Source: Geobacillus thermodenitrificans subsp. thermodenitrificans DSM 465 (GTDB lineage: Bacteria > Bacillota > Bacilli > Bacillales > Anoxybacillaceae). From it: 64,000 nucleotides of DNA. The stretch lies in assembly GCF_000496575.1 (NCBI RefSeq), contig NZ_AYKT01000011.1, forward strand, positions 1 to 64,000. The letters run 5' to 3'. The position numbers and the translations under genes were made by a program. The notes below the pieces were generated by a model. That model saw only the letters and a program-made list of their open reading frames with translations. It was not told where the DNA came from and did not search any database. Positions 47,670 to 57,015 of the stretch are shown here, piece after piece (position 1 is the first letter of the stretch; the number at the start of each line of letters is the position of its first letter).

Positions 47670-47678
47670 ATCATACCA
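47670..47678 (-). promoter_or_regulatory. Extended -10 promoter of comK
   Basis: Minus strand TGG-TATGAT, an extended -10 element, in an A/T-tract-rich region; the -35 is not clear. Confidence 0.5.
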
Positions 47679-47730
47679 TCAAAAGTTATATTTTTCTATA
47701 TTTTGAAAAAAATTATTAGTCTTTTTATCA

Positions 47731-47759
47731 TAAAAAAACCCATGACGATCGTCATGGGT
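47731..47759 (-). terminator. Intrinsic terminator after the yhzC-like gene
   Basis: A perfect palindrome, ACCCATGACGA-TCGTCATGGGT (47738-47759), followed on the minus strand by TTTTTTT. Confidence 0.88.
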
Positions 47760-47762
47760 ATG

Positions 47763-47957
47763 CTATGAATTTTCAAATATTTGGCCGATCTCTTTGGCTG
47801 CTAAGTATTCATTAGCCTGCTCAAGCGCAGTATGTTCACCGACTGAATCTCCCGCGTACGTTTCCTCATTCATCGTCCATTGTTCAAAATGGAGATCTGT
47901 ACTAACGCGAAATTCAGCGGGCATCAATTCCGGCAGATCATTTGTTCTCTTTTCCAT
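47763..47957 (-). CDS. Small acidic protein, possibly YhzC
   Basis: 64 residues: MEKRTNDLPELMPAEFRVST, DLHFEQWTMNEETYAGDSVG, EHTALEQANEYLAAKEIGQI, FENS. AGGGAGG lies before the ATG and a clean terminator follows, so it is a real single-gene unit. Acidic, no motif; the short helix LEQANEYLAAKEIGQIFENS suggests a binding peptide. The name is guessed from the comK neighbourhood, where B. subtilis has yhzC. Confidence 0.75.
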   Translation of the reverse strand: MEKRTNDLPELMPAEFRVSTDLHFEQWTMNEETYAGDSVGEHTALEQANEYLAAKEIGQIFENS

Positions 47958-48008
47958 CCCATCGCCTCCCTATGCCTATAGGGTGCGCCATCTTTTTCCT
48001 TTTATGCA

Positions 48009-48036
48009 CTAAAAAAAGCCCGGAGAGACCGGGCCT
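48009..48036 (-). terminator. Intrinsic terminator after aceA
   Basis: Minus strand GCCCGG-TCTCT-CCGGGC then TTTTTTTAG. Confidence 0.9.
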
Positions 48037-48062
48037 TCATCTACATCCATTGTTGATTTACA

Positions 48063-49349
48063 TTAAGCAGTTGTAAACTGTTCCTCCTCAGTTGACCCTT
48101 TTAAGGCGACTGTGGACGACTGGCCGCCGGAGATGACTTGAGCGACTTCATCGAAATAGCCAGTACCAACTTCACGCTGATGGCGCGTTGCCGTGTAGCC
48201 GTACTTTTCAGCGGCAAATTCGGCTTGCTGCAGTTCGGCGTATGCTGCCATGCCGCGATCTTTGTAGCCGCGTGCCAACTCAAACATGCTGTAGTTGAGC
48301 GCATGGAAGCCGGCGAGAGTGACGAATTGGAACTTGTATCCCATTTTACCGAGCTCTTGCTGGAATTTGGCGATCGTTTCGTCGTCCAATTTTTTCTTCC
48401 AGTTAAATGACGGCGAGCAGTTGTACGCGAGCAGCTTACCTGGAAATTGCTCGTGAATCGCTTCCGCGAATCGGCGTGCTTCATCCAAATTTGGTTCGCT
48501 CGTTTCACACCAAATAAGGTCGGCATACGGCGCGTAAGCAAGTCCGCGAGCGATCGCTTGGTCGAGGCCTGCCCGTGTGCGATAAAACCCTTCCGTCGTC
48601 CGTTCGCCGGTAATAAACTGTTGATCGCGCGGGTCAATGTCGCTTGTGATCAAGTCAGCAGCATTCGCATCGGTGCGAGCGATGAGCACAGTCGGGACAC
48701 CCATGACGTCAGCAGCAAGCCGCGCTGCGATCAAGTTGCGCACCGCCGTTTGCGTCGGCAAGAGCACTTTCCCACCTAAATGGCCGCATTTTTTCTCCGA
48801 CGACAGCTGATCTTCGAAATGGACGCCGGCCGCCCCGGCTTCGATCATCGCTTTCATGAGCTCAAACACGTTCAGCTGGCCGCCGAATCCAGCTTCCGCG
48901 TCAGCAACGATCGGCACAAAATAGTCAACATCGCCACTACCTTCTAAATATTGGATTTGATCTGCACGTTGCAACGCTTGGTTAATACGTTTGACTACAT
49001 GCGGAACGCTGTTGGACGGATACAAGCTTTGATCCGGATACATATGTCCTGCGAGGTTGGCATCGGCCGCTACCTGCCAGCCGCTTAAGTAAATGGCCTT
49101 CAATCCAGCTTTCACTTGTTGCACGGCTTGATTTCCGGTCAACGCACCGAGCGCATGAACGTAATCTTCCGTATTTAACAGCTTCCATAACTTTTCAGCT
49201 CCGCGTCGAGCGAGCGTATGCTCAATATCAAGCGAGCCGCGCAGTTTAATAACATCTTCGGCGCTGTACGGACGGACGACCCCTTTCCAGCGCTCTTCAT
49301 TTTTCCAACTTTCCTCCAATTGTCGGACACGTTCAGCAAATGACGCCAT
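48063..49349 (-). CDS. aceA: Isocitrate lyase
   Basis: 428 residues from ATG 49349 after GGAAGG. The catalytic loop KKCGHLGGK has Cys188; other family motifs are [43 protein letters not shown], and NCSPSFNW. It splits isocitrate to glyoxylate and succinate, the first step of the glyoxylate shunt for growth on acetate or fatty acids. Malate synthase is not in the window. A SigA promoter lies about 55 bases upstream. Confidence 0.96.
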   Translation of the reverse strand: MASFAERVRQLEESWKNEERWKGVVRPYSAEDVIKLRGSLDIEHTLARRGAEKLWKLLNTEDYVHALGALTGNQAVQQVKAGLKAIYLSGWQVAADANLAGHMYPDQSLYPSNSVPHVVKRINQALQRADQIQYLEGSGDVDYFVPIVADAEAGFGGQLNVFELMKAMIEAGAAGVHFEDQLSSEKKCGHLGGKVLLPTQTAVRNLIAARLAADVMGVPTVLIARTDANAADLITSDIDPRDQQFITGERTTEGFYRTRAGLDQAIARGLAYAPYADLIWCETSEPNLDEARRFAEAIHEQFPGKLLAYNCSPSFNWKKKLDDETIAKFQQELGKMGYKFQFVTLAGFHALNYSMFELARGYKDRGMAAYAELQQAEFAAEKYGYTATRHQREVGTGYFDEVAQVISGGQSSTVALKGSTEEEQFTTA

Positions 49350-49402
49350 TTTTCCTTCCCCCATCCCTATTGTTATATTACATTGTTATGTTTACGGTTT
49401 TT

Positions 49403-49430
49403 ATTATATAACAGTTAGAAAAAAATGCAA
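49403..49430 (-). promoter_or_regulatory. SigA promoter of aceA
   Basis: Minus strand TTGCAT (weak -35), 16 bases, TATAAT (49403-49408). Confidence 0.6.
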
Positions 49431-49542
49431 GTGTTTTTTTTGAAACTTTTTTTAATTAAGAAAATAGACGCATAACGTTCATAAAAACGATATTTTTTCT
49501 GTCCATCATTTTGGTATGATCAATAGTAGAGGAGTGATGATC

Positions 49543-50133
49543 ATGAAAAAATGGTATATGATTGTCGCAGCCCTTGTGCTTGTTGGCATTAGCATCGGCA
49601 TCTTTTACTTTGCTGTTTATAAACCGTCTGCTATGCGTCTGCCCGATGATGTGACGATGGAAACAGCATGGGGAGCCCCTTATTCCTTTGACGACTTGCC
49701 TCCAAAAGTTCGACTCGTCGAATTCATCTATACGAACTGCCCGGATATTTGCCCAAATACGACGATGCAGATGGCGAAACTGCGCGACCGGCTGCAAAAA
49801 GCTGGAGTGTTCGGGCGTGACGTGGAATTCGTTACGATCACCATTGACCCCGTACGCGACACGAAGGAAAAACTGCAAACATATGCGAATACGTTTGGAG
49901 TGACTGCTGATGGACAAGGGTGGGTGTTTTTGCGTGGCAGTGAAGCAGAGACAAAAAAGACGGCAGACGCCTTCAACTTCCAATACCGTGACCCCGGAAA
50001 CGGCATGATGGTGCATACGTCACTCGCTTACTTGCTCAATCGGGACGGACGGGTCATTGAACAGATCGGCATGGGGGAATCACGATTTCGTGTTGATGAA
50101 GTGTACGAAGTGATTATGGATGAATTATCATGA
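49543..50133 (+). CDS. Sco1/SenC-type copper chaperone for cytochrome oxidase
   Basis: 196 residues from ATG 49543, 8 bases after AGAGGAG. An uncleaved N-terminal helix (MIVAALVLVGISIGIFYFAV, no lipobox Cys) anchors a thioredoxin-like domain outside the membrane. The copper site is Cys66 and Cys70 (NCPDICP) plus His158 (MMVHTSLAY). It delivers copper to, or keeps reduced, the CuA centre of cytochrome c oxidase. Stands alone with its own terminator. Confidence 0.93.
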   Translation: MKKWYMIVAALVLVGISIGIFYFAVYKPSAMRLPDDVTMETAWGAPYSFDDLPPKVRLVEFIYTNCPDICPNTTMQMAKLRDRLQKAGVFGRDVEFVTITIDPVRDTKEKLQTYANTFGVTADGQGWVFLRGSEAETKKTADAFNFQYRDPGNGMMVHTSLAYLLNRDGRVIEQIGMGESRFRVDEVYEVIMDELS

Positions 50134-50165
50134 CGGTTCGATATACGGGCAACCTATGGAAATGA

Positions 50166-50195
50166 AAAAGGGAGCATTGTCTGCTCCCTTTTTTA
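50166..50195 (+). terminator. Intrinsic terminator after the sco gene
   Basis: GGGAGCA and TGCTCCC (50170-50188 region) flanked by AAAA and TTTTTT; usable in both directions (also for azlD). Confidence 0.88.
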
Positions 50196-50224
50196 TTGAC
50201 CATTCGCATTGAACGATTGACACT

Positions 50225-50530
50225 TTAAATAAGCATAGAATAACAACTAAGAACTGCGACCGAAGCAAGCACGACAATAATGACATTCGCTCCTAGCCAG
50301 GCCGCAATCACAGCCGCCGCAAAACCGATGATCCCAAAAAGAATATCGTCTTGAATGAAAAAAATATCAGGAATAACGAGTGCACCAAGTGCAGCGTACG
50401 GCACATTTTTCAGCACCCCTTGCCAAAATGGCGACAGCTCGACGCGTCCGAACAGCACAAGCGGTAACATTCGCGGCAAGTAAGTGACGAGTCCCATGCC
50501 AATAATCATCCAAATGATCGCGTTATTCAT
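50225..50530 (-). CDS. azlD: Branched-chain amino acid exporter subunit AzlD
   Basis: 101 residues from ATG 50530 after GGGAGGG, overlapping the azlC stop by eight bases. Four hydrophobic helices with TYLPRMLPLVLFGR and LKNVPYAALGALVIPDIFF, the AzlD pattern. With AzlC it exports branched-chain amino acids or analogues. Confidence 0.9.
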   Translation of the reverse strand: MNNAIIWMIIGMGLVTYLPRMLPLVLFGRVELSPFWQGVLKNVPYAALGALVIPDIFFIQDDILFGIIGFAAAVIAAWLGANVIIVVLASVAVLSCYSMLI

Positions 50531-51239
50531 CCTTATTCCCTCCCTCTTTCGCCAACCATTGAACAACGACTGCCGAAAGAAGCGTCGCCAGTACGATCGA
50601 CCATCCTTTAGATAGATGAAAGACAAAGGTACCGAGCGAGTTGAATACGGCGGCCAATCCTGCCAACCATACCGTTTTCCGCTGCTTTTTTAGCGCCGGG
50701 ACGAGCAAGCCGATAAACATGGCGTACAAAGCGACTGACATGCTGTCTTGCAAGCTTTCCGGCAAACTCTTCCCGACAGCATAACCGATGCCGGAATTGA
50801 CAACCCAACTACCGTACGCCATCATAATCAATCCAAACATATACGAGGCGTTGACCGTTCCCTCTTTCATAGCCGCAACAGAAAACGTTTCATCCGTAAT
50901 GCCAAATGCATACAGCGCCTTTTTCCAAAGCTCATCCGGCTCCGCTTTTTCGCTGAGGGAAGCGGACATTAAAAAATGGCGAATGTTTAAAATGAATGTC
51001 GTTAAAATGATTTCAAATATACCGGTACCGACCGAAAGCAAGCTGAGCGCAATATATTGCGAGGCGCCAGCAAAGACGATGACGCTCATAAGCACTGTTT
51101 CCGCGAGCGTCAGCCCGGTCGTCTTGGCAAGCAGCCCAAACGTCAGGGCAATCGGCATATAGCCGATGGCGATCGCCACTCCGGCCTGCATCCCTTGACG
51201 AAACGGCGCCATTTTACTAGCCGTCCATGTCGTTTCCAT
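50523..51239 (-). CDS. azlC: Branched-chain amino acid exporter subunit AzlC
   Basis: 238 residues from ATG 51239 (GGGGGAATGG in front; GTG 51260 is an alternative). AzlC family features: GMQAGVAIAIGYMPIALTFG, IVFAGASQYIALSLL, FILNIRHFLMSASLSE, and YAFGITDETFSV. About eight helices. Coupled to azlD. No regulator (azlB) is adjacent. Confidence 0.92.
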   Translation of the reverse strand: METTWTASKMAPFRQGMQAGVAIAIGYMPIALTFGLLAKTTGLTLAETVLMSVIVFAGASQYIALSLLSVGTGIFEIILTTFILNIRHFLMSASLSEKAEPDELWKKALYAFGITDETFSVAAMKEGTVNASYMFGLIMMAYGSWVVNSGIGYAVGKSLPESLQDSMSVALYAMFIGLLVPALKKQRKTVWLAGLAAVFNSLGTFVFHLSKGWSIVLATLLSAVVVQWLAKEGGNKDE

Positions 51240-51390
51240 CCATCCATTCCCCCGTTTCACTAGTTTGATATGTTTATTGTCTAAAAATTGCTGTCATTTC
51301 GCAACCCGAACATATGTCAATTCTTTTATTTCTATTAATCAGGAAACCCTCGCTTAGAGCAAAGCGGGAGTAGGGGAGGAAATCAATTTA

Positions 51391-51399
51391 TGATATAAT
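51391..51399 (+). promoter_or_regulatory. Extended -10 promoter of dat
   Basis: TGA-TATAAT, a perfect extended -10, 44 bases before the ATG; no good -35, as common with extended -10 elements. Confidence 0.6.
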
Positions 51400-51443
51400 C
51401 GAATTGATTTATTATTCGCGCAATTGAAAAGGAGTGCACTTTT

Positions 51444-52307
51444 ATGTCAGTGAAACCGTATGTATTGACCGAACGTGGCGTTCTCCGCTGCGAGCAAGTA
51501 ACATATCCCATGGAAGAACGCGGCTTGCAGTTTGGCGATGGCGTCTATGAGGTAGTGAGCCTATACAACGGAGCATATATTTGGCTTCAAGAACATCTCG
51601 ACCGCCTGTACCGTTCGGCAGCGGCTATTCGCTTGTCTGTCCCATTTGCTCCCGAAGAGCTGTCCGAGCGGCTTGAACAGCTTCGCCGTATGAATGATGT
51701 GCACGAAGATGCGATTTTGTATTTGCAAGTGACAAGAGGCAGCTTTCCGCGCAACCATGCGTTCCCGACAGAAAATCGTCCCAATTTGTATGCCTACATC
51801 CAACCGATGGCAAGAAAAACAGATGAAATGACACACGGCGTACGCGCCATTTTAACGAAAGACGTTCGTTGGGAGTACTGCTATATTAAAAGCTTGAATT
51901 TGTTGCCGAACGTGCTAGCGAAACAAGAAGCGGTCGAGCGTGGAGCGTTTGAAGCCATTCTCCACCGTGACGGCGTCGTGACCGAAGGCAGTTCGTCCAA
52001 TATGTTTCTTGTCAAAGGTGAAACGGTGTACACCCATCCGGCGACAGAACGGATTTTAAACGGCATCGTCCGCACGAAAGTGAAGCAGTTTTGCGCCGAT
52101 CTTGGCATCCCACTGATTGAAAAAGCGTTTTCGGTTCATGATATTGCCGAAGCAGACGAACTATTTTTAACAAGCACAACCTCAGCTATTATTCCGATCA
52201 TTCAAGTCGATGACACAACAATCGGCAACGGCCAGCCAGGAACGGTAACAAAATCGTTGCAAGCCGCTTACCAAAAGGCGACACAACCGGCCACAAGCAA
52301 CGCTTGA
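51444..52307 (+). CDS. dat: D-amino acid aminotransferase
   Basis: 287 residues. PLP class IV enzyme with the early QFGDGVYEVV motif, the PLP Lys149 in YIKSLNLLPNV, and EGSSSNMFLV. It equilibrates D-alanine/alpha-ketoglutarate with D-glutamate/pyruvate, supplying D-amino acids for peptidoglycan. AAAAGGAG precedes ATG 51444. Very close in pattern to thermostable Bacillus D-AATs; a branched-chain specificity is less likely given the D-AAT-like length and motif set. Confidence 0.92.
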   Translation: MSVKPYVLTERGVLRCEQVTYPMEERGLQFGDGVYEVVSLYNGAYIWLQEHLDRLYRSAAAIRLSVPFAPEELSERLEQLRRMNDVHEDAILYLQVTRGSFPRNHAFPTENRPNLYAYIQPMARKTDEMTHGVRAILTKDVRWEYCYIKSLNLLPNVLAKQEAVERGAFEAILHRDGVVTEGSSSNMFLVKGETVYTHPATERILNGIVRTKVKQFCADLGIPLIEKAFSVHDIAEADELFLTSTTSAIIPIIQVDDTTIGNGQPGTVTKSLQAAYQKATQPATSNA

Positions 52308-52325
52308 CTGGCTTAGTTGAACAAA

Positions 52326-52366
52326 CGAGGTGTCCCCACGCTCTTCCTTGGGACACCTCGTTTTGT
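52326..52366. terminator. Bidirectional terminator dat / ABC ATPase
   Basis: CGAGGTGTCCC (52326-52336) pairs with GGGACACCTCG (52350-52360), then TTTTGTTT; A-rich on the other side. Confidence 0.85.
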
Positions 52367-53164
52367 TTATGAGCTGAGCACAGCGCGGTCGCTGGCGAAT
52401 TGGCTGCCTCGGATGCGCTGAAACTCCTCAAGTAGCCGCTCGACCGTCAATTCCTCTTTTTCCTTTCCTTCGGCGGAAAAAATGACTTGTCCGCCATCCA
52501 TCATGATGAGCCGATTACCAAGGCGAATCGCCTGCTCCATATTGTGCGTCACCATCAGTGTCGTCAAATTGTGTTGGGCGACGATTTGCTTCGTCAGTTC
52601 GGTCACAAGCTCGGCCCGCGCCGGATCGAGGGCAGCAGTATGCTCGTCAAGCAAAAGCACATCCGGCTTCGTAAACGTCGCCATCAATAACGAGAGCGCC
52701 TGCCGCTCTCCACCGGAAAGAAGGCCCACTTTGGCGGTAAGCCGATTTTCCAGCCCTAAATGGAGCGATTGCAGCGTTTCCCGAAACCATTCACGCTTTT
52801 GCCTCGTGACGCCGAGGCGAAGCGTGCGCCGCTTCGTCCGATTGTAGGCGAGCACTAAATTTTCTTCAATCGTCATATGCGGTGCAGTGCCAGCCATTGG
52901 ATCTTGAAAGACGCGTCCGATATAGCGGGCGCGCACGTGCTCCTTGAGCGTCGTCACGTTGCGGCCGTTGATCCATACTTCACCCGTGTCAGGAGACAGC
53001 CGCCCAGCGATGATGTTCATCAACGTCGACTTTCCAGCACCGTTGCTGCCGATGACGGTGACGAAATCGCCGGGGGAAAGCGTTAAATCAATGCCGCGCA
53101 ACGCAATTTTCTCATCAGCCGTGCCTTCATTAAATACTTTTGTAATTCGTTTTAGCTCCAGCAA
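52367..53164 (-). CDS. ABC transporter ATP-binding protein (partner of the TrpX-like system)
   Basis: 265 residues from TTG 53164, which lies after GGGGGGAG; no ATG fits. Walker A GSNGAGKST, signature LLSGGERQALSLLM, Walker B DVLLLDEHTAALDP, and switch His in LMVTHNMEQA. It overlaps the end of the permease gene by 35 bases, so they are coupled. It energises uptake of the ligand bound by the lipoprotein at 54192. Confidence 0.9.
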   Translation of the reverse strand: MLELKRITKVFNEGTADEKIALRGIDLTLSPGDFVTVIGSNGAGKSTLMNIIAGRLSPDTGEVWINGRNVTTLKEHVRARYIGRVFQDPMAGTAPHMTIEENLVLAYNRTKRRTLRLGVTRQKREWFRETLQSLHLGLENRLTAKVGLLSGGERQALSLLMATFTKPDVLLLDEHTAALDPARAELVTELTKQIVAQHNLTTLMVTHNMEQAIRLGNRLIMMDGGQVIFSAEGKEKEELTVERLLEEFQRIRGSQFASDRAVLSS

Positions 53165-54143
53165 CGGGCTCCCCCCTTTCCAATTGCTGCGCTTTCCGCT
53201 TTTTCCGCCGCTTTTCTTTTTGTGCCGCCCACACGTTTGGCACGATGAGCGCCGATATGACAATGAGTGCGGTAATCAATTTCACATCGCCCGTCTCCAA
53301 AAACTCGACACGTAAAGCGAGCGCCAAAATAAGACGATAAACGATAGCGCCGCCGATGACCGCCCACGTCGCGCGTACAACCGAATGGGCGCCGAACAAC
53401 GCCTCGCCGATAATCACCGAAGCTAAACCGATGACAATCATCCCGACCCCCATGTTGACATCGCTGAATCCCCCATACTGGGCGATAAGCGCTCCAGAAA
53501 AGGCGACAAGCGCATTTGACAGCCCGAGTCCAAAGACGATGAGCCAATCTGTGTTGGCGGAAAAGCTCGCTACCATCGGTTTGTTGTCTCCGGCCGCCCG
53601 CAGCGCGATCCCAACCTCTGTTTTCATTAACCAATCAAGAACCCCTTTGACCACCAACGTCAGCACCGCCATCGAACATAAGATAGCCCATGTCCGCGGT
53701 GCAAATCCCGTAAAGGAAAGCAGTTGATTGAGCACCGCATCGAATCCAGTTTGTTGCCAAGCAGCTGTGATCTTCGTAATGACCGTCTCCTGCTGCAACA
53801 GCGGTACATTCGATTTTCCCATAATACGCAGATTAATTGAATACAAAGCGATCATCATTAAAATGCCGGATAAAAGCGGGTTAATTTTCCCTTTCGTATG
53901 CAGCAGCCCGGTCAACGTTCCTGCAGCAAAACCTGCTAAAAGCGCTGCGGCCGAAGCAGCAAACGGATTCGCTCCACCGACAATCATCACGGCAGCGACC
54001 GATGCGCCGGTAACAAAGCTGCCGTCAACCGTTAAATCAGGAAAATCCAGAATGCGAAATGACAAGTAGACGCCAAGCGCCATGATGGCATAAATCAAGC
54101 CCACTTCCACAGAACCAAACATCGCTGTCCACACAATTCTCAC
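53130..54143 (-). CDS. ABC transporter permease (BPD_transp_2 type)
   Basis: 337 residues with about nine hydrophobic helices; starts SVEVGLIYAIMALGVYLSFR, ILDFPDLTVDGSFVTGASVA, the signature of the branched-chain/tryptophan-type importer permeases. Middle gene of the operon, 48 bases after the lipoprotein gene. Confidence 0.9.
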   Translation of the reverse strand: MRIVWTAMFGSVEVGLIYAIMALGVYLSFRILDFPDLTVDGSFVTGASVAAVMIVGGANPFAASAAALLAGFAAGTLTGLLHTKGKINPLLSGILMMIALYSINLRIMGKSNVPLLQQETVITKITAAWQQTGFDAVLNQLLSFTGFAPRTWAILCSMAVLTLVVKGVLDWLMKTEVGIALRAAGDNKPMVASFSANTDWLIVFGLGLSNALVAFSGALIAQYGGFSDVNMGVGMIVIGLASVIIGEALFGAHSVVRATWAVIGGAIVYRLILALALRVEFLETGDVKLITALIVISALIVPNVWAAQKEKRRKKRKAQQLERGEPVAGAKTNYKSI

Positions 54144-54191
54144 CTACTTTTTGGCAATAAATCCCCCCTTCACGGAAGGAGGGATAACCGT

Positions 54192-55205
54192 TTATTCGAT
54201 ATATTCAGCGATCGAATCCCATTCTGGGTTGAGTTCAATTCCCATTTCTTGCGCCGCTTTTTTGTTAATGACAAGCTTTAATTTTTGTGGGTATTGAACC
54301 GGCAGATCGGCCGGCTTCTTGCCGTCTTGCAAAATTTGCGCCGCCATTTCCCCAGCTTCGTAACCGATGTCATAATAGTCAAACCCATATGCTGCAAACC
54401 CGCCGCGCTTCACCGAGTCGAGCTCGCCGACGAAAAGAGGAATGTCATGTTCATTGGCGACTTGAATGACCGACTCAAGTGCTGACACGACCGTATTGTC
54501 GGTAATGATGTACAGACAGTCAACTTTGCCAACGAGCGATTCAGTCGCCTGTTTCACTTCGGCCGACGTAGATACTGATGCAGAAACGATTTTCAAATCG
54601 GTGCCTTCCATTGCTTTTTTCACTTGATCGACTTGGGCGACTGAATTTTGTTCACCGGCGTTATACACCATACCGACACGGTTACCTTTAATATACTTAG
54701 TAATAAACTCCACTGTTTTCGGAATCGCCTCCGGATGTGTGTCGGTCGTACCTGTCACATTGCCGCCTGGCTGTTCCATCGATTGAACCAGTTGGGCGCC
54801 AACCGGGTCGGTCACTGACGTAAAAATAATTGGAATGTCTTTTGTTGCATTAAGCGCCGCCTGTGCGCTTGGCGTCGAGTTGGCGAAAATCAAGTCAACG
54901 CCATCGGAGGCAAAGTTTGTAGCAATCGTTTGGTTATTGCTTTGGTCGCCTTGGGCGATTTGTACATCATACTTGACGGACAGCCCCTTGTCCTTTAGCG
55001 CCTGCTCAAATCCTTCGCGCGCCGCATCAAGTGACGGATGCTCGACGATTTGTGTCACCCCAATTTTATATGTTTTTTCCTTCGCTTCCTGCCCGTCGTC
55101 GTTTCCTTGGCTGTTTCCCGTTTCTTTCGCTCCAGTGCAGCCGCTAAGCGCCAAAATACTTGCTGCGCATAACGCCACAAGCCGCTGCATATGTTTGCCC
55201 ATCAT
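54192..55205 (-). CDS. ABC transporter substrate-binding lipoprotein (TrpX-like)
   Basis: 337 residues. A signal peptide with lipobox LSGC anchors the protein. The mature part, KTYKIGVTQIVEHPSLDAAR, FASDGVDLIFANSTPSAQAA, PIIFTSVTDPVGAQLV, NVTGTTD, GELDSVKRGGFAAYG, belongs to the ABC_sub_bind family, often for tryptophan or other aromatic/small ligands. I see no T-box leader, so tryptophan is not supported by regulation here; the ligand stays open. A strong SigA promoter precedes it. Confidence 0.88.
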   Translation of the reverse strand: MMGKHMQRLVALCAASILALSGCTGAKETGNSQGNDDGQEAKEKTYKIGVTQIVEHPSLDAAREGFEQALKDKGLSVKYDVQIAQGDQSNNQTIATNFASDGVDLIFANSTPSAQAALNATKDIPIIFTSVTDPVGAQLVQSMEQPGGNVTGTTDTHPEAIPKTVEFITKYIKGNRVGMVYNAGEQNSVAQVDQVKKAMEGTDLKIVSASVSTSAEVKQATESLVGKVDCLYIITDNTVVSALESVIQVANEHDIPLFVGELDSVKRGGFAAYGFDYYDIGYEAGEMAAQILQDGKKPADLPVQYPQKLKLVINKKAAQEMGIELNPEWDSIAEYIE

Positions 55206-55265
55206 CCGATCCCCCCTATGTAGATAAATTTAGTCCTTTTGAACGTTTATGCTTTTATGTGTCAA

Positions 55266-55294
55266 ATTATATAAGTTTATCTCTTTAATTTCAA
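55266..55294 (-). promoter_or_regulatory. SigA promoter of the ABC importer operon
   Basis: Minus strand TTGAAA (55289-55294), 17 bases, TATAAT (55266-55271); close to consensus. Confidence 0.85.
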
Positions 55295-55304
55295 TATACT
55301 ATTC

Positions 55305-55337
55305 AAAAAAAAGAAAAAGTGCTGAACATTCAGCACT
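55305..55337 (-). terminator. Intrinsic terminator after lcfB
   Basis: Minus strand AGTGCTGAA-TG-TTCAGCACT then TTTTTCTTTTTTTT. Confidence 0.88.
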
Positions 55338-55338
55338 A

Positions 55339-56883
55339 TTAAGTGTGAGAAGCAGTCAACCGTTCTTTCAATGCTCTCCGTAAAATTTTTCCTGTTGCAT
55401 TTTTCGGAAGTTCCTCTAAAAAGTCGATTTCACCCGGCACTTTATACTTCGCTAACCGCTCGCGGCAGTAGGCGAGCAATTGCTCCTCCGTTAGTTCTGG
55501 ATTTTTCGTGACGACAAACGCCCGTACCATCTCGCCGTAATCCGGATCTGGCACACCGATCACAGCGGCTTCAACGACATCCGGATGGCTATACAACACT
55601 TCCTCGACTTCGCGCGGGTACACGTTGTATCCACCGACGATAATCATCTCTTTCTTTCGGTCGACGATATAGAAATAACCATCTTCGTCCATGCGCGCCA
55701 AATCACCGGTGTGCAGCCAACCGTCTCGCAAGGCAGCGGCTGTTTCTTCCGGCATTTTGTAATACCCTTTCATGACATTGGGACCGCGGACGACAAGCTC
55801 GCCTACTTCTCCGATCGGCACTTCTTCACCATATTCATTGACGACTTTGTTTTCAACGTTTTTAATGCTCGTTCCAATTGAACCGGGCTTGCGCGGCCGG
55901 TCGAGCGGATTGAAACACGTAACCGGCGACGCTTCCGACAGTCCATACCCTTCTGAAACGATCACATTGAATTTTTTCTCAAAGTTTTCAAGCAACGCGA
56001 CCGGCATAGAAGCACCACCCGAGATGCAAAGACGAAGCGTCCGCAAATCGTCTGCACTTCCTTCTTCATGTTGATAAAGGAAGTTGTACATTGTCGGCAC
56101 ACCGGCAAAAATCGTTGCCTTTTCTTCGCGGGCTAGCGCAAACAATTGTGATGGGCTGAACTTTGGCATGATAAGTACTGTTCCTCCATTCATCAGCGGA
56201 GCGTTGAGCGCCACTGTCAGACAAAAGACATGGAACATCGGCAAGGCAGCAATCACGCGGTCATTTTCATTAATGCCTAAATAATCCGCCGTGTCTTGAG
56301 CATTGCTGTACAAGTTTTTATGGGTAAGCATCGCTCCTTTTGGCTTACCGGTCGTTCCGGACGTATACAATATAACAGCGACATCATCATCCTTCAGCTC
56401 CGGCCCTGTAAAATCTGGGCTGCCGGCAGCCAACACTTCTGCAAACGATTTCATCTCTCCCGACAATGAAATACCTTTTTCTTTCCCTTGTGGCGTTTCA
56501 CAAACGATCGCATACTTCAATAGTGGCAGCCGCTTCTTCGCTTCGGCAAACAGCGGGGCGAGCAAATCGAGTCCGATCGCCGCCTTGACATCGCCATTAT
56601 GTAAAATGTAGGAAATCTCCTCCGGCGTATAAATCGGATTAATCGGAATCACTGTCGCCCCAAGCCGAAGCGCTCCATACAGACTGACGACAAACTGAGG
56701 AGAATTGCCAAGCAACAGGGCGACATGGTCTCCTTGGCGAATGCCAAGTTGCGCCAGTCCATCAGCAAATTGTGATATGGCAGCATTCAATTGCCGATAC
56801 GTGTATCGTTCCCCCATAAACACATATGCATCCTTGTCTGGTAGTTGTTTCGCCATTTGCGCTAGCCGCGCTGTTAAATTCAT
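55339..56883 (-). CDS. lcfB: Long-chain fatty-acid-CoA ligase LcfB
   Basis: 514 residues from the third of three consecutive ATGs (56883), best spaced from GGGGGG. AMP-binding P-loop [65 protein letters not shown], and the C-terminal Lys in ATGKILRR. It activates fatty acids to acyl-CoA for beta-oxidation. A FadR-type inverted repeat covers its promoter start region, as in B. subtilis lcfB. A second, dead acyl-CoA synthetase lies at 30416-31015. Confidence 0.94.
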   Translation of the reverse strand: MNLTARLAQMAKQLPDKDAYVFMGERYTYRQLNAAISQFADGLAQLGIRQGDHVALLLGNSPQFVVSLYGALRLGATVIPINPIYTPEEISYILHNGDVKAAIGLDLLAPLFAEAKKRLPLLKYAIVCETPQGKEKGISLSGEMKSFAEVLAAGSPDFTGPELKDDDVAVILYTSGTTGKPKGAMLTHKNLYSNAQDTADYLGINENDRVIAALPMFHVFCLTVALNAPLMNGGTVLIMPKFSPSQLFALAREEKATIFAGVPTMYNFLYQHEEGSADDLRTLRLCISGGASMPVALLENFEKKFNVIVSEGYGLSEASPVTCFNPLDRPRKPGSIGTSIKNVENKVVNEYGEEVPIGEVGELVVRGPNVMKGYYKMPEETAAALRDGWLHTGDLARMDEDGYFYIVDRKKEMIIVGGYNVYPREVEEVLYSHPDVVEAAVIGVPDPDYGEMVRAFVVTKNPELTEEQLLAYCRERLAKYKVPGEIDFLEELPKNATGKILRRALKERLTASHT

Positions 56884-56896
56884 CATCATCCCCCCA

Positions 56897-56920
56897 AAAT
56901 GAATGAATACCCATTCATTT
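56897..56920. promoter_or_regulatory. FadR-type operator upstream of lcfB
   Basis: Perfect inverted repeat AAATGAATG (56897-56905) and CATTCATTT (56912-56920) with a 6-base spacer, lying just after the TATAAA -10 of lcfB. It resembles the TGAATGA...TCATTCA box of the Bacillus FadR regulon (established knowledge). Confidence 0.8.
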
Positions 56921-56952
56921 TATAAGTAAAAAAATTCGAACTATACCAATTA

Positions 56953-57004
56953 TAAAAAAAAGAACAGCAAAGAGCAAGAGAAAGCGTTTCCTTTGCTGTT
57001 CTTT
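56953..57004 (-). terminator. Intrinsic terminator after yhfI
   Basis: Minus strand AAAGAACAGCAAAG and CTTTGCTGTTCTTT form a 14-bp stem followed by TTTTTTTT. Confidence 0.9.
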
Positions 57005-57015
57005 CGTTGCTCAAC

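Noticed and set aside
47655-47720. ComK autoregulatory K-box
   Set aside because: A- and T-tracts are present but no exact AAAA-N5-TTTT pair with the proper spacing was found, so only the extended -10 is listed.
55206-55300. A possible T-box leader before the TrpX-like operon
   Set aside because: The leader after the promoter is only about 55 bases, with no specifier loop or T-box sequence.
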